Shown here: one piece after another, positions 52,100-62,001 of the stretch | How the letters are laid out: every line of letters starts with the position of its first letter | How positions within the stretch are numbered: position 1 is the stretch's first letter | From: Neobacillus sp. FSL H8-0543 | Lineage (GTDB): Bacteria; Bacillota; Bacilli; Bacillales; Cytobacillaceae | Reading direction: 5' to 3' | DNA length: 64,000 bases | NCBI RefSeq assembly: GCF_038592905.1 | Contig: NZ_CP151943.1 | Span: forward strand, 3,670,501-3,734,500 | Program-made: the position numbers and the translations under genes | Notes under the pieces: model-generated | The model's input: only the letters and a program-made list of their open reading frames with translations | The model's database searches: none | Told to the model about the DNA's origin: nothing

Positions 52100-52130
52100 C
52101 AAAAAAAAACTCCTCAGATATTTGAGGAGT
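52100..52130 (-). terminator. Intrinsic terminator of the F0-like operon
   Basis: ACTCCTCA pairs with TGAGGAGT across GATATT; on the minus strand it is followed by TTTTTTTTTGC. It overlaps the end of the 52114 gene. Confidence 0.82.
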
Positions 52131-53097
52131 TATCCATTTTCCTTTTCTCAGGTCTAATATGTGTAATTAAACCATCTAAATCAGTAATGTAAAACTGCGT
52201 TTCAGGTACGGCTTTAAGGTAATGCTCTTGAATCAATTGATAATAGTTTACTCTTTTTTGCGGGTCAAAACGCAACATTGGGTATTCCTTGCGTTCTTTC
52301 ACATATAAATCGACAGCTTTTTGGACAATGTCCATTTCAACTGGAATTTTTCGTTCATTTTCTTCAAAAAGATTATATGTTTCTTTAGACATATAAATCT
52401 TTTTAGAAGGAATCCCCCTTAAAATATCTGCTAGCTGGTTAAAGTCAATGCTGTTATCTTCCTGAATAAGTATTGTTCTGTATACACCTTTTGGTAAATT
52501 TTCTGAAAACTCCCTCACTGCCTTACGAACTTGTTCAATTGAAACATCAATTATTTGATACTCTTTTATATTTTTCACTCCATTTTGCAAATTACTTTCA
52601 TCTGCGTTTTTCACCTTTTGCTTTTCAACAGGGCTTTTAAAGTACTTTTGATACATTACATAACCAGTTAATCCGCCAATTCCTATGCCGAAAAATGTAC
52701 CAATTAGTGTAAACATAGGATAAAAGCTATAGGTAGTATCTAGATAGGAGCCTAGTTTATAAAAGGCAAAAACGGTTAATGCGATCGTAATCCCAAAGAC
52801 CATATTTAATGAAAGGGTTTTCATTAAAAAGTTAGTAAATTCGTTCCATTCTTCACCGTGGTTATCCTTATCACCTTTTAGAAATTTTCTAACATCTTTT
52901 CGCATTTCTTCTGAAACATTATTGTCTGTGAAAAAGCCCTCTAAATATTCAACTTCACTTTTATTTTCATTTTTTAATATACATGCGGTTTTTTCGGTGT
53001 TTCCCTTTGTGTAATGAACATAAATAAACTTATCTTCAAAGCCCAGTTCCAGAATTTCGGTAACTCTTCCTAGGTATTTTGTGAATTTGTGCTTCAT
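52114..53097 (-). CDS. AtpZ/AtpI-like membrane hairpin protein with N- and C-terminal soluble domains
   Basis: A 327-residue protein. The N-terminal 90 residues are soluble (KYLGRVTEILELGFEDKFIY). Helices at about 92-115 and 125-147 include YKLGSYLDTTYSFYPMFTLI and GTFFGIGIGGLTGYVMYQKY, the pattern of the short AtpZ/AtpI proteins found with F1F0 operons. A linker and a long C-terminal domain follow (VSIEQVRKAVREFSENLPKG, AVPETQFYITDLDGLITHI), which I associate tentatively with DUF3939. It starts 4 bases after the subunit b gene, so it is operonic. AtpI/AtpZ proteins help assemble c-rings or bring Mg; here the c subunit is missing. Confidence 0.75.
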   Translation of the reverse strand: MKHKFTKYLGRVTEILELGFEDKFIYVHYTKGNTEKTACILKNENKSEVEYLEGFFTDNNVSEEMRKDVRKFLKGDKDNHGEEWNEFTNFLMKTLSLNMVFGITIALTVFAFYKLGSYLDTTYSFYPMFTLIGTFFGIGIGGLTGYVMYQKYFKSPVEKQKVKNADESNLQNGVKNIKEYQIIDVSIEQVRKAVREFSENLPKGVYRTILIQEDNSIDFNQLADILRGIPSKKIYMSKETYNLFEENERKIPVEMDIVQKAVDLYVKERKEYPMLRFDPQKRVNYYQLIQEHYLKAVPETQFYITDLDGLITHIRPEKRKMDNSSNI

Positions 53098-53101
53098 AAT
53101 A

Positions 53102-53491
53102 TTATGCCCCTTTTACATGTTCTTTATGCACAAATGAGCGGGTGCGAAATGCTTCATCCTTAGCGGTTTGCAGTATTTCTCTTGCTTCGGCTTTCGCTGC
53201 TGAAATCATTAGATTTGCTTCCTTTTCACTATATTTCATAATCTCTCTGGCATCCTTTCTAGCCTGGGTAAGAATTTCAGTACTAGATTCCAGATTTTTT
53301 TCTGCTTCAATCTTGTATTGCTCTGTGAGCTGCAGCTGATTTTCAATGTGTGATTTTCTGCTTTCCATAACACTGACAATTTTCTTAAAAACAAGCTTTT
53401 TCAAAATAAATACGAGAACGGTAAAAATAATAGCCTGGTAAATCATCGTTCCTAATGAAACAGGAAGACCGAAAATAGTTATATCTCCCAT
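53102..53491 (-). CDS. atpF: Short F0 ATP synthase subunit b paralog
   Basis: A 129-residue protein with an N-terminal helix (MIYQAIIFTVLVFILKKLVF) followed by a charged amphipathic coil (KSHIENQLQLTEQYKIEAEK, ARKDAREIMKYSEKEANLMI, AEAREILQTAKDEAFRT): the peripheral stalk subunit b pattern. Ordinary Bacillus b is about 160-170 residues; this one lacks the last 30-40 residues that contact delta. 23 bases after atpB-like and 4 bases before the AtpZ-like gene. Confidence 0.88.
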   Translation of the reverse strand: MGDITIFGLPVSLGTMIYQAIIFTVLVFILKKLVFKKIVSVMESRKSHIENQLQLTEQYKIEAEKNLESSTEILTQARKDAREIMKYSEKEANLMISAAKAEAREILQTAKDEAFRTRSFVHKEHVKGA

Positions 53492-53514
53492 TCTAGCACA
53501 CTCCTTTTATATTA

Positions 53515-54303
<789 letters not shown>

Positions 54304-54465
54304 TTATATTGTTTGCGCTTTCATTATATGATTAAAGTCCTAGTTTTGCAACGAAGTTCACAATTTATTGCTAATTTTCTGATTATTAAGTATAGCACGG
54401 TTTCAACTGAAATTAACATAAAATTGGTAATACCTTTTCCTTTGTTTGTTATAGTTAAAAGACTG

Positions 54466-54497
54466 AAAAAGGTAACCAGTTGTTGGCTACCTTTTTT
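54466..54497 (-). terminator. Intrinsic terminator for the HesB-like gene
   Basis: AAAAAGGTAACCAG / TTGGCTACCTTTTTT hairpin; T-runs on both strands. Confidence 0.65.
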
Positions 54498-54510
54498 AAA
54501 AAATTTGCTG

Positions 54511-54816
54511 CTAATTAACAGCAATTTCTTCTTTGAAAGTTATTTGGATTTCATTTGAAAGGTCGTTTATTGAAAAATATGTTTGTGTATCCTCAAAAAA
54601 CCATACATCATTACCTTCAACAAAAAATGTAATTCCATTAACTTCTTTAGTGAATCCAGCGTTTGATGGTGTTTCTGCAGAAAAGGCTAAACTAAATCCT
54701 TTATGTTTTTCTCCAAACCCAGCATATTGAGGAAACATCCGAACGGTAAAGGGCTTTTTAATTTCGAATTCTTTGTTAAACCAAGTAGTAGCTCTTTCGT
54801 CGATTGAAATAAACAT
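54511..54816 (-). CDS. HesB-like (YneR-type) protein
   Basis: A 101-residue protein of HesB/IscA fold: ISIDERATTWFNKEFEIKKP, FTVRMFPQYAGFGEKHKGFS, VNGITFFVEGNDVWFFED. It lacks the three Cys residues of A-type Fe-S carriers, as in the YneR branch. Function in Fe-S metabolism is uncertain. Confidence 0.85.
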   Translation of the reverse strand: MFISIDERATTWFNKEFEIKKPFTVRMFPQYAGFGEKHKGFSLAFSAETPSNAGFTKEVNGITFFVEGNDVWFFEDTQTYFSINDLSNEIQITFKEEIAVN

Positions 54817-55284
54817 ATAAATACACCAGCCTTTTTCAAATTGTTATAAATTTAAAATCAGAGTAATCGTGGCTTTGGATTTAGGACTTCATTTCTTACT
54901 AATTCCAGGATATAGCTTTTTGGCTAATCTGCATGTGATATTATTCATATACTTTCGCGGGATTAGGAAACTGTAATAAAAAGTTCATAATTTGTCTTTA
55001 TACCATCAAATAAGTGCAGAAAATCACCAACATCATTAGGAATTTACGGTTAAATAAAGGTAAATAATATAACAATATTTATTAGAGGCTTAAATGGATA
55101 AGGATTGGACATAGGATTTAGAACATGATGAGTATGTATTGAGAGTATGGAAACTTGGATAGTGTAGGAATATCAGTTTATTCCTGTCCTTAATGGGGAG
55201 AGGTCAATTGTTCTTTATTTTGTAACATACATATGTTGTTAATGGTGCTAAACTGATATTAATAACAATAAGGGAGTTTTTATT
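54817..55284. other. Gene-free stretch
   Basis: I see no gene, repeat core or clear structured element in these 468 bases between divergent genes; both promoters should lie here. Confidence 0.55.
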
Positions 55285-55593
55285 ATGGGTCAGGATTTTG
55301 AAAAGCTTACGGATAATATAAATGAAATAAAAACTATGATTAATAATTTCAGTCATACCCTAGAAAATATTGAGAAGAGACTTTCCCGTTTAGAGCAAAT
55401 GGATAGAATAGAACACCGAGTAGAAGTGAATCAAATCGACCTATCAGACATTAAAGAATCCTTAGAACGTATAGAGGAAATACAGAGAACAGAAAACAAA
55501 GAAGAAATACAACATATCAACCGCCGCCTCGATTCTCATTTAGTAAAATTGGCTAAAGCAGAAGAAGAAATTATCATTCTCAGAAACAAATAA
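55285..55593 (+). CDS. Coiled-coil protein (102 aa)
   Basis: Heptad-rich throughout: INEIKTMINNFSHTLENIEK, RLSRLEQMDRIEHRVEVNQI and SLERIEEIQRTENKEEIQHI. No membrane segment. AAGGGAGTTTTTATT precedes the ATG. Function unknown; resembles small coiled-coil partners of phage or sporulation origin. Confidence 0.75.
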   Translation: MGQDFEKLTDNINEIKTMINNFSHTLENIEKRLSRLEQMDRIEHRVEVNQIDLSDIKESLERIEEIQRTENKEEIQHINRRLDSHLVKLAKAEEEIIILRNK

Positions 55594-55610
55594 CTACTTC
55601 GCGAAAAAAC

Positions 55611-55647
55611 AAAAAGATCAGATACCTAAATTGTATCTGATCTTTTT
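55611..55647 (+). terminator. Terminator, usable on both strands
   Basis: AAAAAGATCAGATAC pairs with GTATCTGATCTTTTT across CTAAATT. Confidence 0.85.
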
Positions 55648-55655
55648 GTGACTTC

Positions 55656-55841
55656 CTATGATTTCCCCAATAATGCTTTGACACCATAGTAAAGTAAAGC
55701 GAAAGAAAATATTAGTATTGCTATTGCACCAACAATATTAAAAAATGGTACCAAACCACTCAAGAAAGTTACAGGTGGCATGCTATTTAAGGCAAAGCCA
55801 GCCAATATACAAGCTAAAAATAAGAATGATGAGTGCTTCAT
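55656..55841 (-). CDS. Small two-helix membrane protein (61 aa)
   Basis: SSFLFLACILAGFALNSMPP and FFNIVGAIAILIFSFALLYY are hydrophobic; GLVPFFNIVG joins them. AAGGGGGGATAATAA precedes the ATG. Function unknown. Confidence 0.65.
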   Translation of the reverse strand: MKHSSFLFLACILAGFALNSMPPVTFLSGLVPFFNIVGAIAILIFSFALLYYGVKALLGKS

Positions 55842-55899
55842 TTATTATCCCCCCTTAGAATAAGATATGCATATTAGTAGGGGGTGATTGGACATAAAA

Positions 55900-55930
55900 T
55901 AAAAAAACAGACCAAAAAGGTCTGTTTATA
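55900..55930 (-). terminator. Intrinsic terminator for the CNNM-type gene
   Basis: AAACAGACC pairs with GGTCTGTTT; on the minus strand it ends in TTTTTTTATTTTA. Confidence 0.8.
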
Positions 55931-55938
55931 TAGCAATA

Positions 55939-57291
55939 TTAAGAAAGTACTTCTGAACTTGGTAACACCATTTTAGGGTTATTTTGTTCTTCAGCACTTG
56001 CATTTTTTATTACTTCAAGATATTTAATATGATGTTCTTCCATATCAATGATTTTGAAAGTATAGGCATCATGAAGAAGAAGGTCTCCTTCTTTTGCTTC
56101 ATAATTTTCAGTAAGGATCCAACCACCAATGGTATCAATATCTTCATCATTGATATCGACTCCCAACAAATCATTGACTTCGCTTACTAAGACCTTTGAG
56201 TCAATAATATAATGGTTTTCCTCAATTTTGCGAATCTCTGGGATTTCATCCATATCAAACTCATCACGGATTTCTCCAACAATCTCTTCAAGTATATCTT
56301 CAACGGTAACAAGCCCTGAGGTTCCACCGTATTCATCCATTAAGATTGCCATATGCATCCGTTCTTTTTGCATTTTTACAAGCAAATCATGAATCGGAAT
56401 CGTTTCAATTACTCTAATAATGGGTCGGGTATAGTAATCTAGTGTCTTTGTTGATGGTTTTTCAATACCAATTAAATCCGTCACCATTTCCTTGATATTA
56501 ACGAGCCCGATAATATGATCCTTATCACCGTCAATAATTGGATACCTAGTGAATTTTTCCTCTCGGATTACTTGAAGAAAGGTTTCTAATGTATCATCCT
56601 TTGACAATGAAACAATCTCTGTTCTTGGAACCATGATTTCTTTTGCAATCCGGTTATCAAATTCAAATATTTTATTTACATACTTAAACTCAGATTGGTT
56701 AATTTCACCACTTTTATAGCTTTCAGATAGGATAATTCGAAGCTCTTCCTCAGTATGGGCGATTTCACTCTCAGAAACAGGCTTTAGCCCAAAAATGCTA
56801 GTCACTATCCGTGCTGATCCATTTAGCACCCAAATAAACGGGTACATGATTTTGTAAAAGAGAATAAGCGGGCGTGACATAACTAGAGTAATTAATTCGG
56901 CTTTCTGTATGGCCAATGTTTTTGGAGCGAGCTCTCCTACGACAACATGTAAAAACGTTATCGTGGCAAATGCAATCCCAAACGATAATATTTGGCTAAC
57001 ACTCTCGGGTACTTCCATCCGACCGAAAAGAGGTGAAAGCAGATGTTCGATTGTTGACTCTCCAATCCAACCTAAACCAAGGGCAGTAATCGTAATTCCT
57101 AACTGACAGGCAGAAAGGTACTCATCAAGATTCGAAATTACTCTCTTAGCTGTAATAGCACTCGAATTTCCTTCTTCAATCAACTGGTCTATTCTTGAGC
57201 TCCGAACTTTAACAATAGCAAACTCTGAAGCTACAAAAAAAGCAGTTAAAGCAATTAAAATGGCTATGATCACCAAGTTAAATATGTCCAA
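55939..57291 (-). CDS. CNNM/CorB-type transporter (hemolysin family), MpfA/YhdP-like
   Basis: A 450-residue protein. Helices in the DUF21 domain: [56 protein letters not shown]. Then a CBS pair ([40 protein letters not shown]) and a C-terminal CorC_HlyC domain. This family moves magnesium and perhaps other divalents. A MerR gene follows the promoter side, an arrangement like yhdP-yhdQ of B. subtilis, which supports the MpfA-like reading. Confidence 0.9.
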   Translation of the reverse strand: MDIFNLVIIAILIALTAFFVASEFAIVKVRSSRIDQLIEEGNSSAITAKRVISNLDEYLSACQLGITITALGLGWIGESTIEHLLSPLFGRMEVPESVSQILSFGIAFATITFLHVVVGELAPKTLAIQKAELITLVMSRPLILFYKIMYPFIWVLNGSARIVTSIFGLKPVSESEIAHTEEELRIILSESYKSGEINQSEFKYVNKIFEFDNRIAKEIMVPRTEIVSLSKDDTLETFLQVIREEKFTRYPIIDGDKDHIIGLVNIKEMVTDLIGIEKPSTKTLDYYTRPIIRVIETIPIHDLLVKMQKERMHMAILMDEYGGTSGLVTVEDILEEIVGEIRDEFDMDEIPEIRKIEENHYIIDSKVLVSEVNDLLGVDINDEDIDTIGGWILTENYEAKEGDLLLHDAYTFKIIDMEEHHIKYLEVIKNASAEEQNNPKMVLPSSEVLS

Positions 57292-57363
57292 ATAATCCCT
57301 TATCTCGTTTTATAAACGAGTAAGGAGTCACCTCCTAGTAAGTGCAAAAATTAACTCGTTACA

Positions 57364-57773
57364 TTAAGAAGGGATATCATTTAAAAACGGCCGCAGCAGA
57401 TTCAAACTCTTTGTATACTTGGCCTTTTGATGTTCATCCAAATTCGCCAATATTGGATAAAGATCAAATAAATCACTTTGAAGCTGCTTCATTTGTTTAG
57501 TCACCGCTTTTATATGTTGATCCACTTCTGTATCACGAAGCTTCTTATCTTTTTTCATATCTAGCTTTCTCTTAATCTCGTCTAATGGATAATGCAAACC
57601 CTTGCATTCTTCAATAAATTTTAAATCCTTTAAAGATTCATCAGAATAAATGCGGTAATTTGATTTAGATCGTTCTGCGTTTAATAAACCGATAGACGTA
57701 TAATAGTCAATGGTTCGTTTCGATACCCCAGCGATTTCTGCTAATTCGCCAATGCGATAAACAGCCCCATCAT
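57364..57773 (-). pseudogene. MerR family regulator, frameshifted at its start
   Basis: The frame beginning GAVYRIGELAEIAGVSKRTI and DYYTSIGLLNAERSKSNYRI is a complete MerR winged HTH, continuing in frame through LHYPLDEIKRKLDMKKDKK and a coiled coil to LLRPFLNDIPS. Its proper start ATGATG at 57773-57768 is followed by GGGG; five G would put MM-GAVYRIGE in frame. In the given sequence an upstream TGA blocks that frame. Either a genuine mutation or a homopolymer error. If restored, 136-138 residues, likely local regulator of the CNNM-type gene. Confidence 0.75.
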
Positions 57774-57954
57774 ATCACCTCTACAATATAAATTAACACT
57801 AATTATATAAAAATAAAACTGTACAGTCAAACGTACTGGTTTGTACAGTAATTGCTATTAACATTTTATGGCGAGGGAGCTTGTTTTATGAATAAAAAAT
57901 CCATTAAAGCTTTTCCTTGTAAAAGTAATAATTTAATAGTATATTCATAGTGGA

Positions 57955-58066
57955 TTCAATTGAATATTTCCACAGGGGGAGCTGCTTCTAGCGGCTGAGA
58001 GTGAACGTTCGAGTTCTGACCCTATGAACCTGTTAGTTAACGCTAGCGTAGGGATGGTGGTTTGCC
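57955..58066 (+). promoter_or_regulatory. TPP riboswitch (THI-box)
   Basis: Conserved pieces in order: ACAGGGGGAGCTGC, GCGGCTGAGAGTG, TTCTGACCCTATGAACCTG, TTAACGCTAGCGTAGGGA. These form the thiamine pyrophosphate aptamer. A terminator follows at once and thiT begins 100 bases later, so TPP should switch off transport. Confidence 0.97.
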
Positions 58067-58074
58067 GGATATTA

Positions 58075-58119
58075 AAGCAATGCAGACAATCCTTAGGAAG
58101 TCTTGCATTGCTTTTTTTA
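58075..58119 (+). terminator. Riboswitch-controlled terminator
   Basis: AAGCAATGCAGAC pairs with GTCTTGCATTGCTT, followed by TTTTTTATTG. Confidence 0.9.
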
Positions 58120-58224
58120 TTGTTTTTATCGGGGCGCCATATAGGCAAAATAGGTAATTTTCGAACGTTCCTCTTAGAGTGAAAGCTTAGTCAGCACTGC
58201 TGAACACAAAAGGGGGAAAAGTTA

Positions 58225-58809
58225 ATGAAGCAAGAGCGCAACAACACATTGTTTTTAGTAGAAGTAGCTGTTTTTTCAGCGCTAGCCTTTTTATTTGATT
58301 TTATTTCAGGCCTGCTATCTTTAAAAATTTGGCCACAGGGGGGATCAATATCCTTTGCTATGGTGCCTATTTTTCTGATGGCTTTTAGATGGGGGATTAA
58401 AGGAGGAATATTATCAGGATTTTTACTTGGCTTACTTCAGTTTATCCTGGGATTTTCACAAATTTATAGCCCGCTTCAAGGGATCATTGATTATGGAATT
58501 GCATTTTCTGTTCTTGGGTTAGCGGGGATTTTTGGTTCGCAGGTGAAAAATGCTTTAGCTGATAATAAAAAGGGGAAATGGATGATATATGCTGTTTTTG
58601 GAGTGTTTATCGGAAGTGTCCTCCGTTATTTCTGCCATGTGGCAGCCGGAATTGTCTTTTTTGGAGAATACGCACCTGCAGGACAGCCTGTAGCCATATA
58701 CTCACTTGTATATAATGGTACATACATGCTTCCTAGCTTTATTGTCAGTGCAATTATAGTAATCCTTGTCATAGGTGCAGCACCAAAGAAAATGATTCGA
58801 GGAAAATGA
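58225..58809 (+). CDS. thiT: Thiamine ECF transporter S component ThiT
   Basis: A 194-residue membrane protein with six helices. FDFISGLLSLKIWPQGGSIS, FAMVPIFLMAFRWGIKGGIL and LPSFIVSAIIVILVIGAAP match the ThiT substrate-binding subunit, which works with the shared EcfAA'T module (not in this window). The TPP riboswitch in front supports thiamine as substrate. ATG behind AAGGGGGAAAAGTTA. Confidence 0.96.
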   Translation: MKQERNNTLFLVEVAVFSALAFLFDFISGLLSLKIWPQGGSISFAMVPIFLMAFRWGIKGGILSGFLLGLLQFILGFSQIYSPLQGIIDYGIAFSVLGLAGIFGSQVKNALADNKKGKWMIYAVFGVFIGSVLRYFCHVAAGIVFFGEYAPAGQPVAIYSLVYNGTYMLPSFIVSAIIVILVIGAAPKKMIRGK

Positions 58810-58822
58810 CATAGGAATGAGT

Positions 58823-58858
58823 AAAGGAAAAGTGTCTTATACTTTTCCTTTTTTTTTC
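58823..58858 (+). terminator. Intrinsic terminator after thiT
   Basis: AAAGGAAAAGTGTC / ATACTTTTCCTTTTTTTTT hairpin. Confidence 0.82.
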
Positions 58859-58923
58859 GAACTTTTGTCACAATATGCATTTTCTGAGCCGTGTTTTAAT
58901 GATAAAATTACCTTATAAAGAAA

Positions 58924-58940
58924 GATAATCATTCTCAATT
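58924..58940 (+). promoter_or_regulatory. Probable Fur box
   Basis: GATAATCATTCTCAATT matches the GATAATnATTATCATT-like iron-regulator site at most positions and lies 22 bases before feoA. Confidence 0.7.
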
Positions 58941-58962
58941 AACCTAGATAAGGGTGATAGAT

Positions 58963-59187
58963 ATGTTCGGATCTTTTAAAGCAGGAGACAAGGGAAAAAT
59001 AATTGACATATCTAATGTTGGCCGCCTTGTTCAAAGACGATTGCTTGACTTAGGTATTATGGAAGGCTCGGAGGTATGTGTCAAATGTGTGATGCCTTTT
59101 GGCGGTCCTGTCATGATTGAGTCATGTGGACAATGTGTGGGACTTAGACGCAAAGAAGCCTCGTTAATAGAAGTGGAGCGAGTATAA
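58963..59187 (+). CDS. feoA: Ferrous iron transport protein A
   Basis: A 74-residue SH3-like protein: KGKIIDISNVGRLVQRRLLD, LGIMEGSEVCVKCVMPFGGP, then LRRKEASLIEVERV. FeoA binds and regulates FeoB. ATG at 58963 follows ATAAGGGTGATAG; the GTG at 58954 lies in that site. The stop overlaps the feoB start. Confidence 0.92.
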   Translation: MFGSFKAGDKGKIIDISNVGRLVQRRLLDLGIMEGSEVCVKCVMPFGGPVMIESCGQCVGLRRKEASLIEVERV

Positions 59188-61193
59188 TGGAAATTGCTCT
59201 TATAGGTAACCCAAACACAGGGAAGACATCATTGTTTAATAATCTAACAGGTTCCTATGAGTATGTTGGCAACTGGAGCGGTGTTACAGTTGAAAAAAAA
59301 GTAGGAATCTTCAAAAACAATAGTGGGAAATTAATTGATTTACCAGGTGTATATTCACTAAATCCATTATCTAGGGATGAGGGGGTTGTTACCTCTTTCT
59401 TTTTAAAGGAACCAGCTGATTGCTTGCTGAATATTTTAGATGCTTCTCAATTAGAACGTAATTTACATTTAACACTTCAGCTTCTTGAATACAAAAAGCC
59501 AATGTATATTGGTTTAAATATGATTGATGTCGCCAATAATCGTGGTATTAAAATCAACTCGGATAAACTATCACAGGCTTTAGGTGTACCAGTTGTTCCA
59601 GTGGTTGCAAGAAGCGGTAAGGGCTGCGAAACGTTGGCCGAGGTAATATCTACGGAAACGAATCAGGCAGATTCGAAAATACTTGTCAATTATGGAAAAG
59701 AAATTGAAGCTGTGATATCTACATTATCCGTTACGCTCCAAGGAAAAACGGAGCATTCACCACGATGGCTAGCGATACAATGGCTTGAGGGTAATGAGTA
59801 CGTACGTGATTATCTAGCCGATATTATTGATACAAGCCAACTAGAATCACAGAAACTTAAATTAGAGTCCAAAATTAGACAACAAAATAATAATGGTAAA
59901 TCTCTGGCCAATTATATCTATCTTCAAAGAAAAGCTGCTATTGATAGAATTATTGAAGCTTCTGTTCAAAGAGAGAAGGAAAGTGTCCCTTTATCAGAGA
60001 AAATTGATTCAATCGTTACTAACCGTTATTTAGGAATGCCGATCTTTTTGGTACTAATGTATTTTATGTTTATGCTAACCTTTGATTGGCTTGGATTGCC
60101 ATTGTCTGATGTATTAGACGGGTTTATAACAGGTCCAGTTACATTTGCCTTTGAGTATTTTCTAAACGCAATCCATGCTTCAGATTTTATCCATGCCTTG
60201 ATTATTGAAGGAATAGTGGCGGGTGTTGGAGGGGTTCTTGTATTTGTACCGCAAATTTTTATCCTTTTCTTCTTTATCTCTTTATTAGAGGATTCTGGAT
60301 ACATGGCTCGTGTTGCGCTTGTAATGGATAGAATTATGGAATCTGTTGGTCTTAATGGGAAGGCTTTTATTCCGATGATGATAGGATTCGGCTGTAATGT
60401 GCCAGGAGTTATGGCTGCTCGAACGATTGAAACACCACGAGAAAGACTCATGACGATTCTTTTAACCCCCTTAATGTCCTGTTCGGCACGTTTACCAGTA
60501 TACGCACTCTTCGTTGGCGCATTTTTTGCTGGGAATAAGGCATTTATTGTCCTTAGCTTATATGTTCTTGGTATTGTTGTTGCTCTAACCTTAGCAAAAG
60601 TATTTTCGAAAACATTACTAAAATCTGAAACATCATTATTCGTTATCGAACTACCTCCGTATCGGTTTCCACAGGTTCAATCGCTATGGAGAAGTACTTG
60701 GGATAAAGGGAAAGGGTTTGTGAGAAAAGCAGGGACATTTATCTTTGCAGGTTCTGTCTTTATCTGGCTATTGTCCTATGCAGGACCAAGTGGTTTAAAG
60801 GTGGATATGGATGACAGTTTCTTAGCGGCAATTGGGAATGTCATTGCGCCATTATTAGAACCAATCGGGTTTGGAACATGGCAGGCTTCAGCATCCTTAA
60901 TTACTGGATTCCTGGCAAAAGAAGCGATTATATCTACAATGAATATTATCTATTTTATTCCCGAAACGGCTAGTTTGTCGGGAATGCTGGTTGATTATTA
61001 TACACCGCTTGCTGCCTATAGCTTTATGGTTTTTATTCTATTATATATACCTTGCTTAGCAACTGTGGCAACGATTTATAAAGAAACAGAATCAAAAAAG
61101 TGGACTGCTTTTTCGATGATTTATGCATTAGGTATCGCCTATGTATTATGTTTAATCATATACCAGGGTGGAAGACTGTTTGGCCTTGTCTAA
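59187..61193 (+). CDS. feoB: Ferrous iron transporter FeoB
   Basis: A 668-residue membrane GTPase importing Fe(II). G1 is IGNPNTGKTSLFN (residues 6-18), G2/G3 GNWSGVTVEKK and LIDLPGVYSL, G4 NMIDVA. The membrane domain has the two Gate regions, with FGCNVPGVMAARTIETPRER, LTPLMSCSARLPVYALFVGA and FLAKEAIISTMNI. Length is normal for Gram-positive FeoB. Transcribed with feoA and a Cys-rich partner, with a Fur-type site in front: induced when iron is low. Confidence 0.97.
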   Translation: MEIALIGNPNTGKTSLFNNLTGSYEYVGNWSGVTVEKKVGIFKNNSGKLIDLPGVYSLNPLSRDEGVVTSFFLKEPADCLLNILDASQLERNLHLTLQLLEYKKPMYIGLNMIDVANNRGIKINSDKLSQALGVPVVPVVARSGKGCETLAEVISTETNQADSKILVNYGKEIEAVISTLSVTLQGKTEHSPRWLAIQWLEGNEYVRDYLADIIDTSQLESQKLKLESKIRQQNNNGKSLANYIYLQRKAAIDRIIEASVQREKESVPLSEKIDSIVTNRYLGMPIFLVLMYFMFMLTFDWLGLPLSDVLDGFITGPVTFAFEYFLNAIHASDFIHALIIEGIVAGVGGVLVFVPQIFILFFFISLLEDSGYMARVALVMDRIMESVGLNGKAFIPMMIGFGCNVPGVMAARTIETPRERLMTILLTPLMSCSARLPVYALFVGAFFAGNKAFIVLSLYVLGIVVALTLAKVFSKTLLKSETSLFVIELPPYRFPQVQSLWRSTWDKGKGFVRKAGTFIFAGSVFIWLLSYAGPSGLKVDMDDSFLAAIGNVIAPLLEPIGFGTWQASASLITGFLAKEAIISTMNIIYFIPETASLSGMLVDYYTPLAAYSFMVFILLYIPCLATVATIYKETESKKWTAFSMIYALGIAYVLCLIIYQGGRLFGLV

Positions 61194-61212
61194 CTTTGAA
61201 GGGGTGTAAATT

Positions 61213-61365
61213 ATGATTGCAAATGTTATCATCGGTGCAGCGATCTTTGGCTATGCAACTTGGGCATTAGTTAAATTTATTAATAGATCTAAAAAAGGGA
61301 AATGCGCTGCGTGTGACCTTGAAAAGACCTGCTCCACCAATCAATGTGGGGTTCCGCCGAAGTGA
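61213..61365 (+). CDS. FeoB-associated Cys-rich membrane protein
   Basis: A 50-residue protein: hydrophobic ANVIIGAAIFGYATWALVKF, then KGKCAACDLEKTCSTNQCG. This helix plus C-x2-C...C-x4-C tail is the usual small partner after feoB in Firmicutes. GAAGGGGTGTAAATT precedes the ATG. Confidence 0.92.
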   Translation: MIANVIIGAAIFGYATWALVKFINRSKKGKCAACDLEKTCSTNQCGVPPK

Positions 61366-61540
61366 ATCGAGAAAGACTGCTATCAATGATACCAGTCAAG
61401 TGCTGATAAAGTAAAAAAAATTTCCCCCAAAATAGGGCTTAACCTATTGGGAATTCACATGAACGGATGCATATGATAAGGTAGCCGAAGCACCATAGCC
61501 GCTTAACCTCCATTGCACATACACCTTAATAGGAATTCTC

Positions 61541-61579
61541 AAATACAAAAAAGCCCTACAAGGGCTTTTTTGTATTTTT
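61541..61579 (-). terminator. Intrinsic terminator for YjcZ copy 2
   Basis: AAATACAAAAAAGCCCTACA-AGGGCTTTTTTGTATTTTT; A- and T-runs on both strands, so it may also end the feo transcript. Confidence 0.85.
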
Positions 61580-61603
61580 AAGAAAAGTGTAATTGGTTTT
61601 TAC

Positions 61604-61747
61604 TTAGAAACAGATAACTGCTCCAACGATGATTAACAAGATAAACAAGACAACGATTAATGCAAAACAACCGCCACCGAAACCGACGCCGCCGTAGCCG
61701 TATCCACCACAACCACCAAATCCGCCGTATCCACCATATCCAAACAT
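61604..61747 (-). CDS. YjcZ family sporulation peptide (47 aa), copy 2
   Basis: MFGYGGYGGFGGCGGYGYGG head and the same CFALIVVLFILLIIVGAVIC helix as at 24063. AAGGAGGGCTATCTA precedes the ATG. This copy keeps its terminator. Confidence 0.9.
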   Translation of the reverse strand: MFGYGGYGGFGGCGGYGYGGVGFGGGCFALIVVLFILLIIVGAVICF

Positions 61748-61901
61748 TAGATAGCCCTCCTTTATATACATATTCCTTATAAAATATGCTGAGAAATTAA
61801 GGTGGGAAGGGCTATTTCACTAGTTTTTATGAGGACAAAACTACGGAATATGATTAAAGCAGTAGATAGTGAGCTGAGCGCTGCTGAAAAATGCCTGATT
61901 T

Positions 61902-61940
61902 TTTTTATTCAAGTAACGAAGTAGTTTAGCTGAAGAAGGA
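61902..61940 (+). repeat. Intergenic element, right half
   Basis: TTTTTATTCAAGTAACGAAG-TAGTTTAGCTGAAGAAGG. Confidence 0.82.
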
Positions 61941-62001
61941 ATTATCAAATCGTACTACGAATTGTTATTTATATAAAACATTATAAAAGTGGTGATACAG
62001 T

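Larger units (their letters stand above)
61397..61915 (+). repeat. Duplicated YjcZ-containing block, copy 2
   Basis: Nearly identical to 23890-24374, from CAAGTGCTGAT to TTATTCAAGTAA, and still carrying the terminator lost from copy 1. The right edge coincides with an intergenic element arm. Confidence 0.87.

Noticed and set aside
54817..55284. Hidden subunit c gene near the F0-like genes
   Set aside because: I looked for a short two-helix Gly-rich frame with a mid-helix Glu on either strand around the operon and found none.
57303..57335. Hairpin CTCGTTTTATAAACGAG before the CNNM-type gene as a metal riboswitch
   Set aside because: Too short and without the conserved yybP-ykoY or M-box features; could be a simple stem.
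60026..60451. 141-codon minus-strand frame inside feoB
   Set aside because: Shadow of a strongly conserved coding region.
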